A DNA stretch of 12,612 nucleotides from Spirogloea muscicola (Eukaryota > Streptophyta > Zygnematophyceae > Spirogloeales > Spirogloeaceae): the NCBI GenBank assembly GCA_009602725.1, contig WELB01000231.1, positions 131,008 to 143,619 of the forward strand. Reading direction: 5' to 3'. Below are positions 7,081-12,612 of this stretch, piece by piece (the stretch's first letter is position 1; each line of letters starts with the position of its first letter). Under the pieces are notes generated by a model. That model was not told where the DNA came from. It ran no database searches and saw only the letters and a program-made list of their open reading frames with translations. The position numbers and the translations under genes were made by a program.

Positions 7081-7401
7081 CACCCGCGGGACGATGAATT
7101 CTGCCCGCTCGCCATCGACACACACGGGGCGTTGGGCGCTCGGTGGCTCGAGCTGCTCAATCAGCTCTCACGACACGCCATCGCCCGCCGCTTCCATGGG
7201 GAGCCGGTGGACTGCCATGCAGCCGGGTCAATAGCGCAGGTGTACCGCATGCGCTTGGCCGTCTCGCTGCAGAGGTCCATGGCCCGCGCGCTGCACCTGC
7301 GTGCCAGACGAGCCCTCGCTGCTGCCTCTGGCCCTGGCCAGGGGACCTACTTCCAGGAGCCACGTTTCTCTGACTTGAGGCTGCTTAGCAGGGGTTACTG
7401 A
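7081..7401 (+). pseudogene. 3' fragment of a LINE-like retroelement ORF (copy 3)
   Basis: The frame reads HPRDDEFCPLAIDTHGALGA, then RWLELLNQLSRHAIARRF, GEPVDCHAAGS, AQVYRMRLAVSLQRSMARAL, and FSDLRLLSRGY with a stop at 7401. It is very close to the end of copy 6 (HPPEDEFFPLAIDIHGALGA..). It starts just after the endonuclease core and has no recognisable sequence before it, so it is 5'-truncated. The reading frame is still intact to the stop, the best preserved of the plus-strand copies. Confidence 0.88.
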
Positions 7402-7615
7402 GAGCTTCGTAGCTGCTTAGTCTCTTTTGGTGCTTGTGTCCTCAGTGCTTCCCCTGGCCCCTTCTCGCAATTTGTTCATTCTTTTTTGGGCTGGCCTTTT
7501 CCAGCCACTAACCTGTATGGGCAAGCCCGTCTCCTCTTTCCGGCCCCTTCAGACCCTGTCCATCTTTTCGGGCTGGCATTGAACAGCCCTCGCCGCTTTT
7601 GGATGAGCTCACTTC
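7402..7615 (+). repeat. Retroelement 3' UTR with two tail units
   Basis: After the stop, AGCTTCGTAGCTGCTTAGTC, then GGTGCTTGTGTC and TGCTTCCCCTGGCCCCTTCTCG match the 3' flank of copy 6 (10769-10700 on the minus strand). Tail unit one follows at 7474-7508 (TTCATTCTTTTTTGGGCTGG..CCAGCC), and unit two at 7556-7600 (CTGTCCATCTTTTCGGGCTGG..ACAGCCCTCGCC). This shows that the tail belongs to the 3' end of this element family rather than being an independent repeat. No poly(A) tract or obvious target-site duplication was seen. Confidence 0.8.
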
Positions 7616-7640
7616 CTACAGTGCCGTGCTGCAGCAAATC

Positions 7641-8235
7641 GACGCGCGACACCTTTGTCGGGGTGGCAATAACTACCGGTGTTCTGCAAGTTTGAGATGT
7701 GTTTCAGGATGCGGCTCTCACTGAGCCTGCAGCCGTGACAATTTTTGCCCTTCACAAGCGTGGTAGGTGGCCCTGAGCAAGGTTACCTGCGTCCAAGGTG
7801 GTGCTCCGGCTCCCCCAACATCCTGTCGATTTGCAAGTGCTCATTAGTAGATACTATACCACTTCCAAGCGTGCTTCTGACTGTCATTCCCTTGCCCCCT
7901 TCTCAATACAGCTTTGCTTGTTGCTAGCGCGTCACTTGCGCTCTCACGCCCTTATGCATGATAGATGTGTTAACTCGGCTTGCCCTCCCGTTCATTGCAT
8001 GCGCACCCCCCACCTTCCATTGAAAATCTTCAGTACATGCTTCAGAGCTAGCCGTTTGCAGCCAATTGTCCTTCGAGAGTACTTTTCTGATCATTAGGGC
8101 TGCTTGGCTCTTGACCAAGCATGCCAGGAGGTATAGACGCCAAGCCCAAGTGCAAGAATGCGCGGCCAAGGACGACGTGCGACCACTGGTGTGCGACAAT
8201 ATGAAGATAGACAGTGGCTGAGTTGCTAATGGGGT
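7641..8235. other. No recognised gene
   Basis: The stretch has near-neutral composition, several stops in all frames, and no repeat I can pair with another part of the window. Weak similarity to the upstream part of the retroelement may start near 8150 (a VQECAA..DDVR reading compared with LQERADGLHARRVD), but it is too thin to annotate. Confidence 0.35.
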
Positions 8236-8675
8236 CCACGCATCTTGGCCAACGTCGTCGTCAAGGCCGACGCTTTTGACAGCTTCATTTGATACCCTCA
8301 GCCAGTAAGGTGGGGTGCGCGGTCGCCAACGCCGCCCGCAAAGACGAAGTCAATAACGAAAATCAAACGGTAGGGTGATGAATGATTCTGCTGGCGTCCA
8401 CCAACAACCGTCGGGCTAATAAGGCTTGTTGGCTTGACCTCCTGCACCAGCTCATGACATGCTGTCTCCCAATGGCAGTAGGGGAGCAGCCGATATACAA
8501 CGTTGCCGGCTGTTTGGCCCTCGTGTACACGGCATGCGTCTTGCCACACCGCTGCAGCGCTTCCTGGCATCTGCCCTGCATCTGCATGCTGGCCGTGCCT
8601 TGGCTGCCGCATGAGGCGATAGGTGGGGCGCCTTTCTTCTGGGTGCTGATCAATCCGAAATGCGGCTGTGACTAA
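8236..8675 (+). pseudogene. Strongly decayed retroelement 3' fragment with several frameshifts (copy 4)
   Basis: Pieces of the element protein appear in order but in different frames: ILANVVVKADAFDSF (against LLLDVVTTDAFDRSHP), CAVANAARKDEVNNEN (against YAVACAARAKEIKYAD), LASTNN..ANKACWLDLLHQL (against LAIDTHGALGARWLELLNQL), then after a further frame change MRLATPLQRFLASALHLHAG and RALAAA. There are in-frame stops, and the K..KY motif of the endonuclease is lost. It is the oldest copy in the window, and it covers the endonuclease core that copies 2 and 3 lack. A tail unit follows at about 8747-8790, in the expected orientation. Confidence 0.78.
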
Positions 8676-8746
8676 GGAGCATATGAGCGGCCAGCCATTG
8701 TGGTCACTGGCCCTAATTATCTGCGCTGTCTGACACAAAGAAAGCC

Positions 8747-8790
8747 TTGTCCATCCTCGTTGGTTGGCCTTTCACAGCCATCGCCCCCTT
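8747..8790 (+). repeat. Retroelement tail unit
   Basis: TTGTCCATCCTCGTTGGTTGG, then CCTTTCACAGCCATCGCCCCC, matches the tail at 7556-7600. The stem reads GGTTG..CAGCC, so one pair is G-U instead of G-C. It lies about 75 nt after the end of copy 4, the position expected for that copy's own 3' UTR. Confidence 0.7.
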
Positions 8791-9022
8791 TGAGGAGAGC
8801 TTATCGGTCTGAAGAAAGCCAGAGGGCCCGAATATAGTGATGACTGCTCGTGCACGTCTTGGCAGTGCTGCGAGGAACTATACAGTAGTGTGACTGTCAT
8901 TACATGGCAACGGCGCTGCTACACTGATGCTGACAATCGTTGCCGCCAGTGCGTGCACTTGCTTGTGTACGCGTGAGAGCAAAGACAAGGGGAACAGCGT
9001 GTACCAAGTAACAGAGGGCCAG

Positions 9023-9048
9023 AGGCCAAGTACCAAGGCAAGCACGTC
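9023..9048 (+). repeat. Dispersed repeat, partial copy C
   Basis: AGGCCAAGTACCAAGGCAAG followed by CACGTC matches the first 27 nt of copy A at 6881 with few differences. Similarity stops after this block. Confidence 0.55.
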
Positions 9049-9140
9049 CACAGAGTCGTGCGTTAGCTGCTAAATCGACCTTCTTGGTAGCTGCACTTAT
9101 CGCATAGCTGAAAAGCGTGCATGACAATGGAGGGCTTTAT

Positions 9141-9219
9141 CGGCCAATTTCGTGGGCAAGCACATCAAACATGTGGACATCATCTGCTGCTGAGCAGATC
9201 TGCTCGGTGTTTACGGGTC
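9141..9219 (+). repeat. Dispersed repeat, copy B
   Basis: CGGCCAATTTCGTGGGCAAG, then CACATC, ACATCATC and ACGGGTC, in the order and spacing of copy A at 6881-6957. The intervals between blocks have diverged, so the two are old relatives. Confidence 0.6.
9182..9205. repeat. Nested palindromes
   Basis: ATCTGCT-GCTG-AGCAGAT (9182-9199) is a perfect 7-bp stem with a 4-nt loop. GAGCAGATCTGCTC (9192-9205) is a perfect 14-bp palindrome that overlaps it, giving two mutually exclusive folds. It lies inside dispersed repeat copy B but is absent from copy A. Confidence 0.85.
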
Positions 9220-9230
9220 GGCAAGTAGAG

Positions 9231-9257
9231 ATTTAGGTTTAGGCTTAGGATTTAGGG
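9231..9257 (+). repeat. Short telomere-like degenerate repeat
   Basis: The sequence reads ATTTAGG TTTAGG CTTAGG ATTTAGGG, four imperfect units of a TTTAGG type. Green algal telomeres are built of TTTAGGG, TTTTAGGG or TTAGGG depending on lineage. The tract is too short and irregular to be a functional telomere; it could be an interstitial remnant or chance. Confidence 0.45.
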
Positions 9258-9576
9258 CAGGTGTTAGTACTGACACGGCAAACTCCAAGCCATCCTGCCA
9301 CTACATAATAGTGATATGCAACACTGACGGATGTAGTGGCACTGACGTTCTCAACTTCAACAGGTTGTCCTGCCACCCGCCCAGGCCCTTGACTTACCTT
9401 GGAAAGAGCTGTTTCTGCCAGTGTTGGTGTCAGCCGGTTCAATCGGATGTCTTCAACGCCATTGCACCTGAGCGTGTGAGTGCTCTGCGGGCCACATTTT
9501 ATATTTGTGAAGCCACTTTCTAGACTCTGCTGATATTTGCCTCTTCCTCCAAGGGCTCCACCCTGAGAGCTAGCTG

Positions 9577-9825
9577 TGTCCCATCTCTTTGGGCTCGCCT
9601 CTTACAGCCATTGCCTCCCGTCCTCTGCACTGACATCTCCGCGCGCAAAAAACCATGCAAATCCGGGCGGCAGTGCGACTGGCTGAAGCTGAGGGCAGGA
9701 AAGAAGTCGAAGAGCACTTTCAAAGTAAGGTAATGCCTGCGAAGACCAGCCCAAAAGCAACAGCTCTTCTAACGTACTGCAGTGGCTGTGAAGGCCAGCC
9801 CAAAAAGAACGACAAGGTCCAAAGG
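9577..9825. repeat. Retroelement tail units in both orientations
   Basis: A plus-orientation unit is at 9577-9612 (TGTCCCATCTCTTTGGGCTC..TACAGCCATTGCC). Two reverse-orientation units follow, at about 9744-9766 (GCGAAGACCAGCCCAAAAGC) and 9782-9820 (GTGGCTGTGAAGGCCAGCCC, AAAAAGAACGACAAGG). They form a loose inverted repeat with about 150 nt between the facing units. No protein fragment of the element is attached. Confidence 0.65.
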
Positions 9826-9960
9826 GCCAAAATGCGCCAAAATCACAGAGCTCTGCGCAAAGAAGGAGAAGGAGCGTGGTGCGCTTAAAATGAAAGCGTG
9901 GCCAAATCAAGCCAATACAGTGTTCAGACAAAAACGAGTGCAAAGAAGTGGAGCCTTGTC

Positions 9961-10275
9961 GACCCGTCCTACGACCACTTCTGGAGCTGCGGGATGAGTG
10001 TGGCAGCAACAGTGGCAGGAGGGATGACAGGGGTGGGAATGAGGGCCGGAAAAGTCGATGAGGGCCTTGCGACCTGTCCTTCATCCACTTCTGGAGCCGC
10101 CAGAGGAGTAGGGTAGCAGCAGTGGCAGGAGGGATGGCGGAGGGGGGAAGGAGGGCTAGAAGTGCCGATGGGGCCTTGACGACCCGTCCTGCGGCCGCGT
10201 CTGGAGCTGCTAGAAGAGTGGGAGGCAGCAGCTGTGGCAGGAGGGAAGGAGGGCCGGGAGGGCTGGGGCATCGGG
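9961..10275. repeat. 110-bp tandem repeat, nearly three units
   Basis: Units begin with GAC(C)(C/T)GTCCT...CTTCTGGAGC at 9961, 10071 and 10181, so the period is exactly 110 bp twice. Each contains CTGGAGC(T/C)GC, a GCAGCA..GTGGCAGGAGGGA block and, in units one and two, a GGGCCTTG(C/A) end. Unit three fades out near 10275, and the end of a preceding unit may survive at 9948-9960. The period is not divisible by three, so the long minus-strand frames across it (9602-10405 and 9969-10697) change their reading from unit to unit and are unlikely to be selected coding sequence. Confidence 0.88.
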
Positions 10276-10290
10276 GGCTGGGTGGCCGAA

Positions 10291-10567
10291 GGGCCAGGGC
10301 CTGCCGCCGCGTTGGCCAAGATGCCGGCTGCTTGGGCCGCCTGGGTCGGGGTGGCCGAAGGCACAGCACGGGCGAGGGTGACTGGCGGAGCTCGGCAGCC
10401 GGCAAGGCCCGGGAGGCGCCACCGGGGCGCCCGAGGAAGCCCTGGGGCCTGGCGCGGCCATGAGCGCGGCGGCGCGGGCGGCGGGCGCTGTCGCCCCAAC
10501 GGATGCCCGAGGGAATGGACGACGAGAGGGGTGGATAAGGGGCGTGCCTCTTTCCCTGGCCCCCTAC
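10291..10567. other. GC-rich stretch without a recognised gene
   Basis: Both strands have long open frames because the sequence is very GC-rich; the minus-strand one is rich in Pro, Ala, Arg and Ser. Two short related blocks (GGTGGCCGAAGG at 10290 and 10359) suggest decayed internal duplication. No motif lets me assign a product. Confidence 0.35.
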
Positions 10568-10720
10568 TCCCCTGGCCCCCTACTCGTAGTTCATTCTTTT
10601 TTGGGCTGGCTTGTCCAGCCCCTCTCCTCAATGGGCAAAAAGAGCCCGCCCATTGAGGATAGGGGCTGGACCAGCCAGCCCAAAAAAGAATGGACAAAGT
10701 ACGAGAAGGGAGCCAGGGGA
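10568..10720. repeat. Inverted repeat of about 70 bp built from the retroelement 3' UTR
   Basis: The left arm is 10568-10636, the right arm 10648-10720, with an 11-nt loop. The arms match apart from about five substitutions and one gap of about 4 nt. The right arm is the 3' UTR and tail of retroelement copy 6 (minus strand); the left arm is its mirror copy. It includes the tail stem GGCTGG-CTTGT-CCAGCC and the T-run. The architecture is the same as at 5353-5726 but the sequence extent differs, so the two palindromes are not simply duplicates of each other. Confidence 0.92.
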
Positions 10721-10769
10721 AGCGCGAAGAAAAACAAGCACAAGAAGAAACAAAGCAGCTACGAATGAC
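10721..10769 (-). other. 3' UTR of retroelement copy 6
   Basis: Reading on the minus strand from the stop, TCATTCGTAGCTGCTTTG, TTCTTGTGCTTG and GCTTCCCCTGGC correspond to the sequence after the stop of copy 3 at 7402-7465. The shared flank proves that this sequence is part of the element and precedes the palindromic tail. Confidence 0.75.
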
Positions 10770-11962
10770 TCAGTAACTCCTGCTGAGCAGCCGCAGATCA
10801 GAGATGCTAGGGTCCTGGAAGTGGGTCCCCTGGACAGAGCCAGAGGCAGCAGCTAGGGCTCTTCCGGCTCGAAGGTGCAGCGCACGGGCCATGGACCTCT
10901 GCAGCGAGACGGCCAAGCGCATGCGATACACTTGCGCCAGCGACCCGGCTGCAGGAAAGTCTACCGGCTCACCCTGGAAGCGACGGGCGATTGCGTGGCG
11001 GGCGAGCTGGTTAAGTAGCTCAAGCCACCGAGCGCCCAGTGCCCCATGGATGTCAATTGCCAACGGGAAGAACTCGTCTTCCGGCGGATGGTCGGCGTAC
11101 TTGATCTCTTTTGCTCGAGCGGCGCAGGCGACCGCATACCCAGCCTTGGTGGCAGACTGGGCTGGGTGGGAGCGGTCGAATGCGTCGGTAGTCACCACGT
11201 CCAGAAGCAGACGTGGCCCGCCGGCCTGTGGGGTGGCCACCAGGTCGACGCGACGAGCGTGGAGACCGTCGGCCCTTTCCTGGAGCGGCATGACGCTGGA
11301 GTGCTCCGCTGCCACCGCGAAACCAGCCTCCACCAGGATGCCGTGCATCGCGTCCCGGAGGCGGTCGTGGGCCGCCGTCCTCTCGCCGCCGTGGGAAATG
11401 CGCAGGACGTGAGCAGCCAGCTCGCCAGGCTCGGCCCCTCGCTCGCCACACTGGCATTGACGCACGCCCTGGGAGGCATGGAGGCGGCAGCAGGAGCCGG
11501 TGGACGGCAGTGCGAAACACCTCATCTGGGAGGGTCAGGGCGTCAGTGATGGGGAGTGCCTGGAGCCACGCCGCTGCCCCCGGGGAGGAGGCCGATTGTA
11601 GTCTCGCGCGCCCGCGCAGGTCGGCCTCTGGGAGCTGCAGCACGGCGGTGGTGTAGGCGGCCTTGTCGACGACACCCGCGAAGCGCGCTTGGACGCGCAG
11701 GTCAGCGGTGTGCGCGAGGTGCGCAAAGGAGACCGCCTGGCCGGCCATGTCGGGGTGCGCCGCGAGCAGCTCCTGGTGGGCGGTGCGAAGCGCCACCTGG
11801 AACGGCAGCGCGCCCTTGTCCACCTCCACCACCGCCTGCTCCAGTGCACGCCGGCCATGGACGATGAAGCGCTGAGCCACCGAGGCGGCAGTCTGCGCCC
11901 AGGCGAGGTATGCAGCCCGGCATGAGCGGACGAGCGGGCGCAGGCCGAAACCCCCGTGGCTG
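10770..11962 (-). pseudogene. Longest 3' fragment of the LINE-like retroelement ORF: RT C-terminal region, CCHC knuckle, restriction-like endonuclease (copy 6)
   Basis: Domains in order on the minus strand: SHGGFGLR, RAAYLAWAQ (end of the reverse transcriptase and linker, about 11962-11885); AAAWLQALPITDALTLPDEV, FRTAVHRLLLPP; CQCGERG..HVLRISHGGERT (zinc-knuckle region, with Ile where the last Cys should be); RRVDLVATP, LLLDVVTTDAF, ARAKEIKYAD, FFPLAIDIHGALGA; then the conserved C-terminus ending SDLRLLSRSY at 10770. The R-x-D..D-V..K..KY arrangement after a CCHC motif is like the restriction-like endonuclease of R2/NeSL-type non-LTR elements; that clade placement is inference. A one-base frame change separates the upstream frame from the downstream one near 11475-11500. 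The reverse transcriptase catalytic core is missing: the element is 5'-truncated where it meets tail sequence at about 11962. Antisense frames here are shadows. Confidence 0.85.
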
Positions 11963-11988
11963 ATGGGCGAGCCCTTCTTCTTTCCCTG

Positions 11989-12018
11989 CAGGTCTGAGTA
12001 GCGAGCTACTCAGACCTG
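11989..12018. repeat. Perfect 14-bp inverted repeat at the retroelement 5' junction
   Basis: CAGGTCTGAGTAGC (11989-12002), two bases GA, then GCTACTCAGACCTG (12005-12018): 14 matched pairs with no mismatch. It sits about 25 bp beyond the 5' truncation point of copy 6, between that copy and the tail cluster to the right. It does not resemble the tail stem-loop. Confidence 0.92.
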
Positions 12019-12121
12019 ATGTTGATCACTCGTGGGTACTGAGCTTCCCTCTGCTTCGTCTACGTGTTTTGAAGTGTTTTGATTGTGGTCCTTTTTCGGC
12101 TCCTCTTTCTTTGGCTTCAGA

Positions 12122-12375
12122 CATTGTCCATTCTTTTTGGACTGGCTTTGCCAGCCCCTCTTCTCTATGGCGCGCACTTCATTCTCGGCTCCTCCTTTGG
12201 CTTCTCTATGGGCGAGCCCTTTCTTCTGCTTTGGACATTGTCCATTCTTTTTAGGGACCCCTACTCGTACTTTGCTCATTCTTTTTAGGGCTGGCTTGTC
12301 CAGCCCCTCTCCTCAATGGGCGAGCCCTTTCTTCATTCTTTTTGGGCTGGCTTTGCCAGCTGCTCCTCTTCTCCA
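12122..12375 (+). repeat. Tandem cluster of retroelement tail units
   Basis: Four CATTCTTTTT blocks occur (about 12129, 12243, 12275, 12334). Three are followed by a (G)GCTGGCTT(T/G)..CCAGC stem and then CTCCTCTTCTC(T/C)ATGGGCGCGCACTTC-type or CTCAATGGGCGAGCCC-type sequence; the one at 12243 is truncated. GGGCGAGCCC is itself a small palindrome that recurs, and it also marks the junction with copy 6 at about 11963-11972. Minus-strand frames through the cluster repeat motifs such as KKNGQC only because of this repeat. Confidence 0.8.
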
Positions 12376-12572
12376 TGGGCGCGCACTTCTGATACTTGCA
12401 GCCAGGCCCTCGTGGCACCTGGCTGCGCGCTCCAGGGAGCGGAGGAGCCTCCTGGGCAGCCCCAGGGCGCAAAGCGGACCCTGCTCGTCGGGCAGCGGAA
12501 CCCGTGAAGCCCGACTGGTCTTGCCCAAGCGCGCTGGCCGGAGGAGGGAGGGCAGGAAACAGGGGGCACGAC
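12376..12572. other. No recognised gene
   Basis: This GC-rich stretch contains a small stem (GCCAGG 12401-12406 / CCTGGC 12418-12423). Open frames on both strands resemble nothing I can name. It may belong to another element whose remainder lies beyond the window. Confidence 0.35.
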
Positions 12573-12612
12573 GTCTCTCCCCCTCTCCCCCTCTCCCCCC
12601 CCCCCCCCCCCC
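12573..12612 (+). repeat. C/T-rich low-complexity end with a poly-C run
   Basis: CTCTCCCCCTCTCCCCCTCT is followed by C only to the end of the window. A homopolymer at a sequence end is a common place for an assembly to stop, so the run length may be artificial. Confidence 0.85.

Larger units (their letters stand above)
8821..9576. other. No recognised gene; contains dispersed repeats and small palindromes
   Basis: Short frames on both strands show no family signature. Within the stretch lie two members of the dispersed repeat (9023-9048, 9141-9219), a nested palindrome (9182-9205) and a telomere-like patch (9231-9257). I see no retroelement protein fragment here. Confidence 0.4.

Noticed and set aside
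9311-9523. Cysteine-containing 70-codon plus-strand frame
   Set aside because: The cysteine pattern fits no zinc-binding or secreted family I know, and there is no supporting context.
9602-10697. Long overlapping minus-strand open frames rich in Pro and Ser
   Set aside because: They run through a 110-bp tandem repeat that is not a multiple of three and through inverted tail units, so reading changes between units.
10804-11867. Several plus-strand frames of 100-200 codons
   Set aside because: They are antisense to retroelement copy 6, which has clear homologues in four other places in the window.
12010-12279. Lys-rich 89-codon minus-strand frame with repeated KKNGQC
   Set aside because: It is a translation of reversed tail units; the repetition comes from the DNA repeat.
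12122-12375. Possible CRISPR-like array of regularly spaced repeats
   Set aside because: Spacing and unit length are irregular, the units are mobile-element tails found elsewhere in both orientations, and the genome is eukaryotic.

Overview
This window looks like nuclear DNA of a green alga, probably a chlamydomonadalean chlorophyte. It has a multi-exon gene with GT-AG introns of about 190-275 nt, a plant-type secreted aspartic protease, a proline-rich extracellular-type tail, and many decayed copies of one non-LTR retroelement. A Haematococcus-like alga is my impression only; no search could be run.

Left third (1-4365), minus strand: one nepenthesin/nucellin-type aspartic protease gene (peptidase family A1). 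It can be followed from a signal-peptide exon starting at 4365, through a propeptide exon, the two catalytic-motif exons (DTSS near 3110, DSGT near 1800) and the conserved C-terminal exon, into a proline-rich tail built from a tandem repeat. That tail runs, without a stop and in the same frame, into a CCHC zinc-knuckle domain of retroelement type, which is cut by the left window edge. The protease domain is about 360 residues; its splice phases agree from 3193 down to the tail.

Middle and right (about 4600-12612): a graveyard of 3' ends of one LINE-like family. Five C-terminal fragments are present (1-284 minus, 5091-5371 plus, 7081-7401 plus, 8236-8675 plus and badly decayed, 10770-11962 minus and the longest). 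They share a C-terminal protein, a 3' UTR, and a recurrent tail with a pyrimidine run followed by a GGCTGGC..GCCAGCC stem-loop. About 18 copies of the tail lie in both orientations, often as palindromes. The best is a 166-bp inverted repeat (5353-5518 / 5561-5726) with 5 mismatches and a 42-nt loop.

Other structure: a 110-bp tandem repeat (9961 to about 10275), a small dispersed repeat family (6881, 9023, 9141), a telomere-like patch (9231-9257), and C-rich sequence at the right end. The remaining stretches (5727-6369, 6481-7080, 7641-8235, 8821-9570, 10291-10567, 12376-12572) hold no gene I can support. No tRNA, rRNA, CRISPR or bacterial-type operon was seen.
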